Shown: positions 16,384 through 25,723 of the stretch, piece by piece
How the letters are laid out: every line of letters starts with the position of its first letter
Position numbering within the stretch: the stretch's first letter is position 1
Origin: Oscillospiraceae bacterium
Lineage (GTDB): Bacteria; Bacillota; Clostridia; Oscillospirales; CAG-272
Reading direction: 5' to 3'
Assembly (NCBI GenBank): GCA_015063385.1
Contig: SVUG01000002.1
Location: forward strand, 1-64,000
DNA length: 64,000 nt
Translations under genes and position numbers: made by a program
The notes under the pieces: model-generated
The model's input: the letters and a program-made list of their open reading frames with translations, nothing else
What the model was told of the DNA's origin: nothing
Database searches by the model: none

Positions 16384-16797
16384 ATGTTTGAGGATTTCAA
16401 GAAAAAATTAAGAAAAATGGGAATCGGCGCGGATGAGGGCACTGATATTCCCGCATTTCCCACATACGAGGAGGTCACACCCATGAACAACGTTATTAAA
16501 GAAGAACCCAAGAAGCCTGCAGCTCCCATAGTTGCAAACACCGGCGACGCTGACAGCAATATCGAGCTCAAGGTAGTTCGTCCCGCATCCTTTGAGGAGG
16601 TTAGCGAGATTGCAGATTATCTCATCGAGGGCTGCACCGTAGTGCTCAACCTCGAGCTTCTCGACGGCGCACAGACGCTCCGCATGCTCGATTTCCTTAA
16701 CGGAGTCACCTACTCCAACGACGGTGAAATCAAGAACGTGGCTAAGAGCACCTACATCATCACTCCCCATAACGTAGACGTTTCCGACGATAACTGA
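16384..16797 (+). CDS. sepF: Cell division protein SepF
   Basis: The start is set at ATG 16384 (MFEDFKKKLRKMGIG), with AAAGGAAG upstream. The 137 residues include the N-terminal amphipathic membrane-binding helix. A linker follows, then the SepF core (about residues 62-137): VVRPASFEEVSEIADYLIEGCTVVLNLELLD...RMLDFLNGVTYSNDGEIKNVAKSTYIITPHNVDV. SepF tethers FtsZ to the membrane and shapes the septum. It lies behind yggS. The ylmG, ylmH and divIVA genes that often follow are absent, and lspA comes next after 386 bp. Confidence 0.93.
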   Translation: MFEDFKKKLRKMGIGADEGTDIPAFPTYEEVTPMNNVIKEEPKKPAAPIVANTGDADSNIELKVVRPASFEEVSEIADYLIEGCTVVLNLELLDGAQTLRMLDFLNGVTYSNDGEIKNVAKSTYIITPHNVDVSDDN

Positions 16798-17128
16798 TTT
16801 TGGAATGTTAGATTTGGTGAGAACGAAAATCCAGGGTTAAATTAAAAACCGAATTGTGTGCAAAAGCCGCTATGATGGCTAGTAATGCCTAAATCCTACG
16901 GATTTATTTTTATCGTGGGATTTTCTTGCACCGTTTGCTTCCTCCGACGTATCTTTATACGCCTCTCGGTCGCAAACGGCACATCTCCCCTAAATCTGCC
17001 TATCCCAAAACCGTTGTCAGATTTGGTGAGAGAGAAGGTATGTATATAGCCTCTCGGTCGCAAGCGGCACATCTGACCGAAATCTGCCTATCTGAAGCAA
17101 TTTTTAATAGCTAAAACTGATTTTCTAT
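16798..17128. repeat. Intergenic region with an 88-bp-period direct repeat
   Basis: No gene is seen. A block containing GCCTCTCGGTCGCAA, CGGCACATCT and AAATCTGCCTATC occurs at 16961-17004 and again at 17049-17092, with a few differences. The motif AGATTTGGTGAGA also appears twice (about 16810 and 17019). Function unknown. Confidence 0.6.
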
Positions 17129-17160
17129 GGGAATCGGCAACGGTTGCCGATTCCCTTTTT
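17129..17160 (+). terminator. Strong hairpin-T-run just upstream of lspA
   Basis: A 13-bp perfect stem GGGAATCGGCAAC / GTTGCCGATTCCC followed by TTTTT. It lies 24 bp before lspA and 332 bp after sepF, so it either ends the sepF transcript or attenuates lspA. Confidence 0.75.
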
Positions 17161-17183
17161 ACTTTTTTAAATTGGAGTTTAAA

Positions 17184-17756
17184 ATGGTTTGGTTTAAGAA
17201 GAAAACACCGCTTGAATATATAATCTATTCGGCGATAATCCTCGGCGGTATACTCATCGACCAGCTCTCGAAGTTTTTGGTCTTTAAGTTTATGCACCTT
17301 TACGAGTCGATACCGCTTATCAAGGGATTTCTACATATCACCTACACCACCAACGACGGCGCGGCGTTCGGCATGATGGACGGCGCGAGGTGGGTATTTA
17401 TAGTCGTGTCGCTTATCGCCATACTCGTCTTTGGCGCTTACCTCTACCTCGGTCACGCGGATAATTGGCTGTACGCGGTGGCACTCGGTATGGTCATTTC
17501 GGGCGGAATCGGCAATATGATTGACAGACTCGGTCTTGGCTTCTACGTCAATCCCGTGACGGGAAATGGCGAGGTCATCGACTTTATCGACTTCTGCGGC
17601 ATCTGGAACGCGATTTTCAACGGTGCTGACTCCTTCGTGTGCGTTGGCGCAGGACTGCTGATTTTGGCGCTGGTGATTGATATAGTCAAGGAATCAAAGG
17701 AAGAAAAGGCAAAGAAAGCCGCTTTGGGAAAAGAAAATGATTCTGACGGTAAATAA
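17184..17756 (+). CDS. lspA: Lipoprotein signal peptidase (signal peptidase II)
   Basis: The start is set at ATG 17184 (MVWFKKKTPLEY) with TTGGAG upstream; the longer ORF would include the terminator hairpin. It is a 190-residue, four-helix membrane aspartyl protease that cuts prolipoprotein signal peptides ahead of the lipidated Cys. The family pattern is intact: NDGAAFGM, GGIGNMIDRL with the first catalytic Asp, and FNGADSFVCVGAG with the second (usual form FNxADxxI). The C-terminus has a short Lys-rich tail. It overlaps the next gene by 20 bp. Its substrates would include the lipoproteins in this window at 20454, 25724, 32950, 38954 and 58020. Confidence 0.93.
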   Translation: MVWFKKKTPLEYIIYSAIILGGILIDQLSKFLVFKFMHLYESIPLIKGFLHITYTTNDGAAFGMMDGARWVFIVVSLIAILVFGAYLYLGHADNWLYAVALGMVISGGIGNMIDRLGLGFYVNPVTGNGEVIDFIDFCGIWNAIFNGADSFVCVGAGLLILALVIDIVKESKEEKAKKAALGKENDSDGK

Positions 17757-18672
17757 CGAGCAAGCAGGCGTACGCCTCGACGCATTTTGCGCCGAGGCGG
17801 CATCTATATCGCGCAGTCAGGCGGCACGGCTTATCGAGGACGGCTGCGTGACGGTGGGCGGTCGATCAGAGGCGAAGAAATACGCGGTGCGCGAGGGCGA
17901 CGAGGTGGAAATCACTCTCCCCGAATGTAAGGAGCCTGAGGCGGTGGCGGAGAATATTCCGCTCGACGTCGTGTACGAGGACGATTACATTATAGTCATA
18001 AACAAGCCCAAGGGTATGGTGGTGCATCCCGCGCCCGGCAACTACTCGGGTACACTGGTCAACGCTCTGCTCTATCACTGCCGCGACTCGCTCTCGGGAA
18101 TCGGCGGCGTAATGCGCCCGGGAATCGTGCATAGAATAGACAAGGACACCTCCGGACTGTTGGTCGTGGCAAAAAATGATGAGGCGCACGCCTCTCTCTC
18201 CGACGACCTCAAGGTACACGCGGTTGAGCGCGAATATCGCGCGCTCGTGACAGGGGGCTTCGGTGAGGACAGTGGCACTGTCAATTACCCGATTGGCCGT
18301 CATCCCGTCGACCGTAAGAAAATGGCGGTGCTTCTCGGTGACGAGAACGCGCGCGAAGCAATCACGCACTACGAGGTGCTGGAGCGATTTGGCAATATTT
18401 CCTACCTTGCCCTGAAGCTAGAGACCGGCAGAACGCATCAGATAAGAGTGCATATGTCCTACACGGGACATGCCCTGCTCGGCGACGAGGTGTATCAGAA
18501 AACGAAAACGCAGTTTGAAAAAAAGCACCCGTCACTCTTCAGGGGCCAGGCTCTGCACGCCATTCGCCTAACCCTCACGCACCCAAAAACAAAGGAGCGC
18601 ATGACCTTCGAGTGCGAGCTTCCAGCCGAGTTCAAAAAAGCGCTCGAAATACTCAAAAACGAGCAAAATTAG
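17737..18672 (+). CDS. RluA/RluD-family rRNA pseudouridine synthase
   Basis: A 311-residue protein with an N-terminal S4 RNA-binding domain (VRLDAFCAEAASISRSQAARLIEDGCVTVGG) and the RluA catalytic domain. The catalytic motif HRIDKDTSGLLVVAKN holds the nucleophilic Asp. The other blocks are INKPKGMVVHPAPGN, VEREYRALV and KLETGRTHQIRVHMSYTGHALLGD. It isomerises uridines in 23S rRNA, probably like RluD; the exact positions cannot be read from sequence. It overlaps lspA by 20 bp, the conserved lspA-rluD pairing of Bacillota, so translation is probably coupled. Confidence 0.92.
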   Translation: MILTVNNEQAGVRLDAFCAEAASISRSQAARLIEDGCVTVGGRSEAKKYAVREGDEVEITLPECKEPEAVAENIPLDVVYEDDYIIVINKPKGMVVHPAPGNYSGTLVNALLYHCRDSLSGIGGVMRPGIVHRIDKDTSGLLVVAKNDEAHASLSDDLKVHAVEREYRALVTGGFGEDSGTVNYPIGRHPVDRKKMAVLLGDENAREAITHYEVLERFGNISYLALKLETGRTHQIRVHMSYTGHALLGDEVYQKTKTQFEKKHPSLFRGQALHAIRLTLTHPKTKERMTFECELPAEFKKALEILKNEQN

Positions 18673-18733
18673 ATAAAAAAGTAAACTATACGCAACAAAT
18701 TCCGCTATTTTTTTAATTAAAAGGTGTAGATTT

Positions 18734-20404
18734 ATGTTAAAGACTAAAATAATTTCTTCAATGGAAAAGGTCTTTGCTGACCAGAAGACAGAGGACTTTT
18801 GCACCCTCTCCTATATCTCGGCTCTCAAGGGCGAAAGGCTCTCCCTCCAGCTCATATACTCAGACGATAACGACTCACCCGACAGAGCGCGCGTGCGCCT
18901 TGCGCCTGTACTCGAGGGTGATATTGCAAAATACGCGACCACTCGCAGCGTGAAGCAGATTCCCGTCACCTATCCTGCCGAATTCGTCTACGACGAGGAG
19001 TATCTGCGCACGACGCCCGGTCTCTTCCCCGACCTGCTCTCTCCGCTTAGCTACGACGGCAGGGCGGTTATCGGTCTTGATGCGATTCCCGGGGCGCTCT
19101 CTAGCCTGTGGATAGAGATTGACCTGCCGACCGACGTGCAGGCAGGCGTACATAAGCTCGCGGTCAAGCTCACCGACGAGAGCGGTGAGGTGCGCGCTGT
19201 GGAAGAGGTGGAGATTGACGTCATAAACGCTGTCCTGCCCGAGCAGAAGCTCATCTTTACACAATGGCTCCACTGTGACAGCCTTGCAGAATATTATAAC
19301 GTCCCCGCCTGGTCGGATAGGCACTGGGAAATCATTGAAAACTATGCGCGCGTAGCGGTCAGAAGCGGTGTCAATATGCTTCTCACTCCCGTTTTTACCC
19401 TCGCGCTTGACACGGCGATAGGCGGTGAGCGACTCACCACGCAGCTCGTCGGGGTTAAGAAAAACGGCGACCGATACACCTTTGACTACAAGCTCCTGGA
19501 CAGATGGATTGATATGTGCGACAGAGTGGGAATCAAATATCTCGAAATTTCACATTTCTTCACTCAATGGGGTGCAACCCACGCGCCGAAGATTATGGCG
19601 ACCGTGGACGGTGAATATAAGCGCATTTTCGGTTGGGATACCGACGCGCACGGTGAGGAATACAAGAAATTCCTGCACTCCTTTATAAAATCCTTCCTTA
19701 ATTATATGAAGAAGCGCGGTGACGACAAGCGCTGCTACTTCCACGTCTCCGACGAGCCAAACGACGAGCAGCTTGAGGACTACAAGAAGTCCAAGAGAAT
19801 CGTGGCAGGACTCTTAAAGGATTACGTCATTATGGATGCGCTCTCGAGCTACGAGTTTTATAAGCGCGGCATAGTCAAGACTCCTATTCCCTCAAACGAC
19901 CATATTTCTAAATTCATCAAGAATAAGGTAAATGGACTATGGACCTATTATTGCGGCGGTCAGCGGCAGTGGGTTTCCAACAGATTTATCGCTATGCCCT
20001 CGTACAGAACGCGCTCTATCGGCATGCAAATGTATAAGTACGACATCGTCGGCTTCTTACATTGGGGCTTCAATTTCTACAAAAATCAGCACTCCTGCAA
20101 CCTTATTAATCCCTATCTCGACCAGAGTGGCGAGAATTGGGTATCGGCAGGCGACACCTTCTCGGTTTACCCTGCGCCCGACGGCACGGCACTCGAATCA
20201 CTCCGCATACCCGTATTCTTCTCAGGACTGTGCGACGTGCGCGCGATGCAGCTCTGCGAGAGCCTGTATTCCAAGGCTGAGGTGGTTGCCGCCATTGAGG
20301 GCGAGCTCGGTGAGGAGCTGACCTTTGACAGATGCGCTCATTCGGCTGATGAAATGCTCCGAGTGAGAGAAAAAATCAACGCAATGATTAAAGCAAAAAT
20401 ATGA
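18734..20404 (+). CDS. DUF4091-type glycoside hydrolase-like protein
   Basis: A 556-residue protein without a signal peptide, so probably cytoplasmic. The N-terminal 165 residues form a beta-rich domain ending in IEIDLPTDVQAGVHKLAVKL. A TIM-barrel-like segment follows (FTQWLHCDSLAEYYNVPAWSDRHWEIIENYARVAVRSGVNMLLTP, then KYLEISHFFTQWG). The central HVSDEPNDEQLEDYK and the end block (YRTRSIGMQMYKYDIVGFLHWGFNFY, SLRIPVFFSGL) are characteristic of the DUF4091 family, which is related to glycoside hydrolases. The DEP motif likely holds the catalytic acid, an inference. The sugar substrate is unknown. It is a single gene with its own terminator. Confidence 0.8.
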   Translation: MLKTKIISSMEKVFADQKTEDFCTLSYISALKGERLSLQLIYSDDNDSPDRARVRLAPVLEGDIAKYATTRSVKQIPVTYPAEFVYDEEYLRTTPGLFPDLLSPLSYDGRAVIGLDAIPGALSSLWIEIDLPTDVQAGVHKLAVKLTDESGEVRAVEEVEIDVINAVLPEQKLIFTQWLHCDSLAEYYNVPAWSDRHWEIIENYARVAVRSGVNMLLTPVFTLALDTAIGGERLTTQLVGVKKNGDRYTFDYKLLDRWIDMCDRVGIKYLEISHFFTQWGATHAPKIMATVDGEYKRIFGWDTDAHGEEYKKFLHSFIKSFLNYMKKRGDDKRCYFHVSDEPNDEQLEDYKKSKRIVAGLLKDYVIMDALSSYEFYKRGIVKTPIPSNDHISKFIKNKVNGLWTYYCGGQRQWVSNRFIAMPSYRTRSIGMQMYKYDIVGFLHWGFNFYKNQHSCNLINPYLDQSGENWVSAGDTFSVYPAPDGTALESLRIPVFFSGLCDVRAMQLCESLYSKAEVVAAIEGELGEELTFDRCAHSADEMLRVREKINAMIKAKI

Positions 20405-20434
20405 CAAAAAGCCCCGGAAAATCGGGGCTTTTTG
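20405..20434. terminator. Terminator (bidirectional)
   Basis: AAAAAGCCCCG-GAAAAT-CGGGGCTTTTT immediately after the DUF4091 stop; it can also end the convergent LRR lipoprotein gene. Confidence 0.9.
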
Positions 20435-20453
20435 TTTGTTTTATTAAGTTTCT

Positions 20454-22319
20454 TTACTCACTCGGCTCTGGAACGTATTCGTAGTGAATGGTAGCGTTAG
20501 TGAGCGCGTCGTTCAAGCTACCAAAATCTATCATTTCCCACTCTTCCTTTCTACCCGTGTAATACACGTCGGTGAGCGAGGTGCAACCGTAAAAGGTCCT
20601 GTATTGTATAGTCCAAACACCAAACGGAATCAATATGCTTTTAAGAGCGGTGCAGGAATAGAACGCATTCTCTCCAATATCGGTAAGGCCGTAGGGAAGC
20701 ACCACGCTAGTCAGGCTCTTGCAGTCTCCGAAGGCGTATTTATCAACGCTTGTGAGACCGTACGGAAGCTCAACGCTTCTAAGGTATTCACAGTTAGAAA
20801 ACGCACTATTACCAATAGAGGTGCACTGGCTACCCTCTGCGAAGCTTACGCCATACAGATTGTCACAGCCATAGAATGCGCCTTGACGAATAGACTTGAC
20901 CGTGCTCGGAATTTCAAGGTGGTCGATACCTTCTCCGTCACAATACATTTTTACTGCACTTGAACCGACCAGAGGACCTGAACCCATCGGGAGATTCAGC
21001 CAATCCTCAATGCTCTTAATCGACACGCTTCTTGTATTCCATATCTGAGTGAAGGCGTTGTCGGCGATATAAGTGACGTCCTTGGCATAGAAATTAAAAG
21101 AACCGATTTTGCTATAAGCAAACGCCATTTCTCCAATATAGGTGACGCTTTCCGGAATTGTGACTATCGCAATCGCTTGATGGCTGAGTGCATAAGCATT
21201 AATCACATTTACTCCCTCGGGAATGTCAGCGCTGTCACCATTGAGATATTTATACCTCTCGAGAGTCTTGCCGTCGTAGCTGTAAAGCGAGCCATCAACG
21301 TCCTTATAAGAGGTGCTCTCGTCGGATACCTCAAACGAGCCCTTAAAGCTACTAAATGCACTCGCACTAATCGAGGTGACGCTCGCGGGTATAACGACAG
21401 TAGCAGCCGTGTCGCAAAAAGCACTGTCGCCTATTGCTACTACCCTGTCTCCGCTGGGAGATATCTCGGGAATTACCATTTTCGACCTCGTGCAGCTACC
21501 CTTCGTGACCGAGCAGGTGCCGTCGCCGTTGGATGTGTATTTTAATTCAAGCGTGCTCGCGTGAATCGAGCAAACGGTGCAGACGTCATCCGAATTATAT
21601 TCGTGGTCACCGAGTCCGACCGGCTCGGTGCGCTTGCAGCCTCTCACGCAGTTATATTCCTTAACACCCTCGCTGATGCAGGTCGGCTGGGTGGTGACGT
21701 TGCCCTCGTCCCACTCGTGACCAAGCTTTTTAATCACGGTAGGATAAATGTCGGATTTGCAGTCGTTGCAATAAGAGTGCTGGGTGTAGCCGTCCTCCTC
21801 GCAGGTGGCAGGCTGCTCTGCCTCTATTACCTCAATATTTTCGTGAGGACATTCAAGGGCGGAGCGATAGCCCTCGCAAACGTTGCACTGATCGTCGTAG
21901 TCGTTATCATAGACGTGATCAACCGCAAGCGTAGCGTAATAGAATCCACATTCCAGACATATAGGAAAGCAGGGAAATTCCAAGTCGTGATCGAGCTTTG
22001 GAATCTCTTCGCGCGAGTCATAGTCGGGCTGGTTGCAGTGCTTGCAATAAAGAAGCGGAGTGTATCCGACGCTTGTGCAGGTGGGCTCTGTTCCGTGGTC
22101 TACGGTTTCGATATAATCGTGCCCCAGCGCGGGAATTTCGCGTTCGTCTCCCAGCCATGCACCGCACTCACAGTAATCTCTCTCCCACCCCGGAGCGTCA
22201 CAGCTTGGCGGCCCCTCCTCCGTGTATGAGACGGCATGCTCGTGCGGGTTGCCTGAGCAGGACGCCAGCGCGATTATAAGGCAAAAAATCGCCAAAAATA
22301 GAAGTGCTATTCTTTTCAT
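20454..22319 (-). CDS. Leucine-rich repeat (BspA-like) lipoprotein with Cys/His repeats
   Basis: A 621-residue protein. The N-terminus MKRIALLFLAIFCLIIALASC is a lipoprotein signal peptide with Cys at about residue 21. Residues 25-250 carry four to five repeats of a Cys/His type (GHDYIETVDHGTEPTCTSVGYTPLLYCKHC, PATCEEDGYTQHSYCNDC, QPTCISEGVKEYNC). Residues 265-610 hold LRR_5/BspA units (IGDSAFCDTAATVVIPASVTSIS, VDKYAFGDCKSLTSVVLPYGL and others). BspA-like proteins are surface exposed and often bind host or other proteins; the target is unknown here. GAGGAGC precedes the ATG. It shares the lipid-anchored LRR plan with the protein at 38954. Confidence 0.88.
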   Translation of the reverse strand: MKRIALLFLAIFCLIIALASCSGNPHEHAVSYTEEGPPSCDAPGWERDYCECGAWLGDEREIPALGHDYIETVDHGTEPTCTSVGYTPLLYCKHCNQPDYDSREEIPKLDHDLEFPCFPICLECGFYYATLAVDHVYDNDYDDQCNVCEGYRSALECPHENIEVIEAEQPATCEEDGYTQHSYCNDCKSDIYPTVIKKLGHEWDEGNVTTQPTCISEGVKEYNCVRGCKRTEPVGLGDHEYNSDDVCTVCSIHASTLELKYTSNGDGTCSVTKGSCTRSKMVIPEISPSGDRVVAIGDSAFCDTAATVVIPASVTSISASAFSSFKGSFEVSDESTSYKDVDGSLYSYDGKTLERYKYLNGDSADIPEGVNVINAYALSHQAIAIVTIPESVTYIGEMAFAYSKIGSFNFYAKDVTYIADNAFTQIWNTRSVSIKSIEDWLNLPMGSGPLVGSSAVKMYCDGEGIDHLEIPSTVKSIRQGAFYGCDNLYGVSFAEGSQCTSIGNSAFSNCEYLRSVELPYGLTSVDKYAFGDCKSLTSVVLPYGLTDIGENAFYSCTALKSILIPFGVWTIQYRTFYGCTSLTDVYYTGRKEEWEMIDFGSLNDALTNATIHYEYVPEPSE

Positions 22320-22394
22320 ATTTTGCTCCTCAAATATTTTATTCTCGTGCTTTTATTTTACCATTACTTTAGAAAGTTGTCAAGCGTCACCGAG

Positions 22395-23837
22395 TTAAAT
22401 CTCCACTGCCTTGGCGTACTCGTCCTTGGGGATTGGGCAGTAGTAGCCGTCCTTCGTATTTTCTTTGAATTCTGCCTTGGCGGCGGCGAGGATTTCGGGG
22501 CTTTCGTAAAGCTCGACGGCGGTAGCGGCGAGCGCCTTTGCGGCGTAGAGCATACCCTTGTGCGCTATTGAGGTCTTACCGAGCGAGACGTTCTGCCAGG
22601 AGTGACCGGGCGCGCCCGAGGTGAAGCAGGCGGTGTAGAGCTGGACGGTGGGAGTCTGCCAGGAGACGTCGCCGACGTCGGTCGAGCCGGGCGAGAAGTG
22701 GTCGCCGCGGTGAAGCGGTGCTACGAAGCGGTTGAGCGCTGCCTTTCCACCGTCAGTCAGGGCTTCTATCTCCGCCTTTGCCTCCTTGCTGTACTGCGCG
22801 GCTATCGAGAGCGTGCCGTGAGACTGGTAGGTCGCCTTGATTTTCTCGGCAAGTGCCTCCTCCTCGGCGGTGTATTCGGGAAGCGGAATTTCCAGCATAT
22901 TCTTATACGCAAGCTCCTCGAGGGGCGAATTTGAAACCGTGCCCGAGCAGCCGTCGATAAAGACGCGCTCAAAGGTGGTCTCGGTCATAAGAGCTGCGCC
23001 CTCGGCAATTTTGTCAACCCTCGCCTGAAGCTCAAGGGCGTCCTTAACGAGCTTGGAGCGCACCATATAGAGCACCGAGGCGGTAGGCTGAACGACGTTG
23101 GGCGATGCTCCGCCGCCGTCGATTATCGCGTAGTGGATGCGCGCGTCGTCCTTGGTATGCTCGCGCAGGTACTGCACGCCGACGTTCATAAGCTCGACCG
23201 CGTCAAGCGCGCTTCTGCCGTGCTCGGGGTTGCCTGCCGCGTGAGAGGCTACGCCCTTATATTTATAAAGCACCTGGATACAGGAGTTGCAGGTGCCGAC
23301 CGACACCTCGTTTACGTCGAAGGGATGCCAGGTGAGCGCGGCGTCGAGGTCGTACCAGATACCCTCCTTTGCCATGAACGCCTTGCCGGCTCCGCCCTCC
23401 TCACCGGGAGTGCCGTAGAAGATTACCGTGCCGCTTTTGCCTGTGGATTTAAGATATTCCTTGATGCCGTAGGCGGCGGCAAGCGCACCTGCACCGAGCA
23501 GATTATGTCCGCAGCCGTGGCCGCAACCGCCCTTTACCAGCTCACACCTCTCGGCAGAGCCGCCAACCTGCGAGAGTCCCGAAAGCGCGTCGTACTCACC
23601 GAGTATGCCGATGATAGGCTTTCCCTCTCCCCATTTTCCAAGGAAGGCGGTGGGAATATCCGCGACGTTTTTCTCGACCTCAAAGCCGAGGCTCGCAAGC
23701 GTTTTGCAGTAGTCGTCTGCCGACTTGAATTCCTTCAGCGAAAGCTCTGCGTATTCCCAGATTCTGTCGGAAAGCGCAGTGAAAATTTCCTTATTATTAT
23801 CTATTGCCGATATGGCTATTTGCTTTTTTTCGTTCAT
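22395..23837 (-). CDS. M20 amidohydrolase, AbgB-like (p-aminobenzoyl-glutamate hydrolase subunit type)
   Basis: The start is set at ATG 23837 (MNEKKQIAISAIDNNKEIF), with GAGG upstream; the ORF track runs further. The 480 residues match AbgB-type M20D peptidases. Metal-site segments: GGCGHGCGHNLLG, YGTPGEEGGAGKAFM, ALTWHPFDVNEV and STDVGDVSWQTPT, plus the ending CFTSGAPGHSWQNVSLGKTSIAHKGM. The family cleaves amide bonds of aminobenzoyl-glutamate or related N-acyl amino acids; some members act on peptides. It sits behind an amino-acid ABC transporter on the same strand, but a terminator lies between, so it is probably a separate unit. Substrate inferred only by family. Confidence 0.85.
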   Translation of the reverse strand: MNEKKQIAISAIDNNKEIFTALSDRIWEYAELSLKEFKSADDYCKTLASLGFEVEKNVADIPTAFLGKWGEGKPIIGILGEYDALSGLSQVGGSAERCELVKGGCGHGCGHNLLGAGALAAAYGIKEYLKSTGKSGTVIFYGTPGEEGGAGKAFMAKEGIWYDLDAALTWHPFDVNEVSVGTCNSCIQVLYKYKGVASHAAGNPEHGRSALDAVELMNVGVQYLREHTKDDARIHYAIIDGGGASPNVVQPTASVLYMVRSKLVKDALELQARVDKIAEGAALMTETTFERVFIDGCSGTVSNSPLEELAYKNMLEIPLPEYTAEEEALAEKIKATYQSHGTLSIAAQYSKEAKAEIEALTDGGKAALNRFVAPLHRGDHFSPGSTDVGDVSWQTPTVQLYTACFTSGAPGHSWQNVSLGKTSIAHKGMLYAAKALAATAVELYESPEILAAAKAEFKENTKDGYYCPIPKDEYAKAVEI

Positions 23838-23854
23838 AAATACCTCGTATTTTG

Positions 23855-23886
23855 AAAAATGGCTGCCGTTTGACAGCCATTTTTTT
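23855..23886 (-). terminator. Terminator after the amino-acid transporter operon
   Basis: On the minus strand ATGGCTG-loop-CAGCCAT is followed by five T, between the ATPase gene stop and the start of the M20 hydrolase gene. Confidence 0.7.
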
Positions 23887-23888
23887 AT

Positions 23889-23937
23889 AACCCCATCCGT
23901 CACCTGCGGTGACACCCTCTCCAAAGGGAGATGGATT
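23889..23937. repeat. REP-like palindromic element
   Basis: CCATCCGTCACC-TGC-GGTGACACC followed by CTCTCCAAAGGGAGATGG forms a cruciform-capable unit. Elements beginning CATCCGTCA... and ending in a CTCCAAAGGGAG hairpin are widespread in Clostridia intergenic DNA. The short repeat near 55000-55150 has a related CTCTCACC...GGAGAG layout. Confidence 0.6.
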
Positions 23938-23947
23938 AATTCCGAAT

Positions 23948-24955
23948 TTACAATACTTTAGAGAGGAAGTCCTTAAGACGCGCGTCCTTCGGATTCTTGA
24001 AGAGCTCGTCGGGAGCGGATTCCTCCTTTATGTAGCCCTCGTCAACGAAGAGCACGCGGTTTGAAACCTCGCGGGCAAAGCCCATCTCGTGAGTGACGAT
24101 AACCATCGTCATGCCCTCGTTTGCAAGCTGCTTCATAAGGTCAAGCACCTCGCCTATCATCTCGGGGTCGAGCGCCGAGGTAGGCTCGTCAAAGAGGATA
24201 ACCTCGGGGTCCATAGCAAGCGCACGGACTATTGCAATTCTCTGCTTCTGACCGCCGGAGAGAGTCGAGGGATAAACGTTCGCCTTTTCTTCAAGACCTA
24301 TTCTCTTGAGAAGCGACATAGCCTTTGCCTCTGCCTTCTCGATCAGCGACTTCTTGGTTTCGGTAATCGGGGTAAGCGGCGCTTTATCCTTCTTAAAAAG
24401 GTTAGTGAAGCTAACCCAGGCGTTGTGACGCTTGGCAGCGTTGATTTTCTCCATTCCCGTCTTGACGGGAGCAAGCATAATATTCTCCTTAACCGACTTG
24501 TTGTTAAAGAGATTGAACTGCTGGAACACCATGCCCATCTTCTGACGGGCAATATTTATATCAAGGTGATTTTCGTCGTAGATTTTCTTGATAGCCTTCT
24601 TGTATTCCTTGCCCTCTGCGGTGGAGAATTTCTCGTTGAGCAGGTCCTCCGCCTTGATTTTGGCAATAGCGTCAGAGTCACTCATTCCCTCTGCCACAAG
24701 CTTCTTGTAGGTGTTGGAAACGGCTATAACCTCGGGGTGAAGATAGGGGTCAACGGGAGTGAGAAGCTTGCCGTCCATCCACACCTCGCCAAAGGTGGGA
24801 GTTTCAAGCAGGTTCATGCAGCGAAGGAGCGTAGACTTACCCGAGCCGGACGCACCGATAATGGAAACGACCTCGCCGTCGGTAATCTCGGTGGAAACGC
24901 CCTTGAGGACCTCCAGCTTGCCGAAGTTTTTATATATGTTATTAATCTTAAGCAC
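23948..24955 (-). CDS. Amino-acid ABC transporter ATP-binding protein with two insertions
   Basis: A 335-residue ATPase of the GlnQ/PAAT type. It starts at a GTG (24955) with GGAGG about 9 bp before it and overlaps the permease gene by 8 bp. Motifs: Walker [10 protein letters not shown] (residues 34-42), Q-loop MVFQQFNLF (142-150), signature LSGGQKQR (232-239), Walker [15 protein letters not shown] and switch His in VTHEMGF. Normal GlnQ proteins are about 240 residues. Here about 65 extra, charged residues lie between the first beta-sheet and the Q-loop (about 66-135), and about 35 more follow the Q-loop (about 170-205). Catalytic elements are intact. It powers uptake through the permease and binding protein next to it. 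Confidence 0.9.
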   Translation of the reverse strand: MLKINNIYKNFGKLEVLKGVSTEITDGEVVSIIGASGSGKSTLLRCMNLLETPTFGEVWMDGKLLTPVDPYLHPEVIAVSNTYKKLVAEGMSDSDAIAKIKAEDLLNEKFSTAEGKEYKKAIKKIYDENHLDINIARQKMGMVFQQFNLFNNKSVKENIMLAPVKTGMEKINAAKRHNAWVSFTNLFKKDKAPLTPITETKKSLIEKAEAKAMSLLKRIGLEEKANVYPSTLSGGQKQRIAIVRALAMDPEVILFDEPTSALDPEMIGEVLDLMKQLANEGMTMVIVTHEMGFAREVSNRVLFVDEGYIKEESAPDELFKNPKDARLKDFLSKVL

Positions 24956-25640
24956 GAGCCTTCATCCTCCTTTCAAAGAAGCCGAGAGCCTTGGAAAGCA
25001 CAAAGTTAAGTATGAAGTAGATAATACCTATTATCATAAGAATAGGAAGCGAGTTGTGCGTCTTTCCGACGATAACGTGATACTGTGTCATAAGCTCGCC
25101 GATAAAGAAGGTAGACGCAAGCGAGGTTTCCTTGATAACGGTGATAAACTCGTTGCCAAGCGCGGGAAGAATATTCTTTACCGCCTGGGGAAGAACTATC
25201 TGTGTCATAGTAGTGGTGCCGTTAAGTCCAAGGCTGCGTGCTGCCTCGGTCTGTCCCTTGTCAACCGCCTCGATACCCGAACGGATAATCTCCGAGACGT
25301 ATGCGGCGCTATTCAATACGAGCGTAAAGGAAATGCAAAGGAGCTTCTTGTTTTCAAGCTCGTTCATAGCGGGAATTAACACGGGAATAAGGAAGGTGCT
25401 TATGTAAAGCTGAAGCAACATGGGCGTACCGCGGATAACCTCAACGACCGCGTTGACAAGCCATTTGAGTGGCTTTAGCTTTCCTATTTTTATGAGTGCC
25501 AGAAGCGAGCCGAAAACCGTGCCCAAAACGACAGTCATAAGTGAGAGAAGTATGGTTGCACTAAGGCCCTCTATCAAAAACAAATCCCAGTATTTGACAA
25601 AGATTTTGCCCATATCCTCAAACATTGTGATTATATACAT
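24948..25640 (-). CDS. Amino-acid ABC transporter permease (HisM/GlnP type)
   Basis: A 230-residue membrane protein with about five hydrophobic segments. It has the PAAT permease signatures [14 protein letters not shown] and [27 protein letters not shown], the latter being the EAA loop that contacts the ATPase, and ends [30 protein letters not shown]. It forms the membrane channel for polar amino acid uptake, probably as a homodimer because no second permease gene is present. GGAG precedes the start. It lies between the binding-protein and ATPase genes on the minus strand. Confidence 0.92.
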   Translation of the reverse strand: MYIITMFEDMGKIFVKYWDLFLIEGLSATILLSLMTVVLGTVFGSLLALIKIGKLKPLKWLVNAVVEVIRGTPMLLQLYISTFLIPVLIPAMNELENKKLLCISFTLVLNSAAYVSEIIRSGIEAVDKGQTEAARSLGLNGTTTMTQIVLPQAVKNILPALGNEFITVIKETSLASTFFIGELMTQYHVIVGKTHNSLPILMIIGIIYFILNFVLSKALGFFERRMKARA

Positions 25641-25723
25641 ATTTTTTCTCCGTTTTTATAGGTTTATAAAACGCAACACGAGCCGCCGTACCGAAATCGG
25701 CACGGCAGCCCTATCGTTATAAA

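Noticed and set aside
17127-17183. Longer lspA N-terminus beginning at 17127
   Set aside because: It would encode the terminator hairpin; the ATG at 17184 has a proper site and begins the usual LspA N-terminus.
24948-24955. Frameshift between permease and ATPase
   Set aside because: The 8-bp overlap with a GTG start and GGAGG site is a normal coupled overlap.
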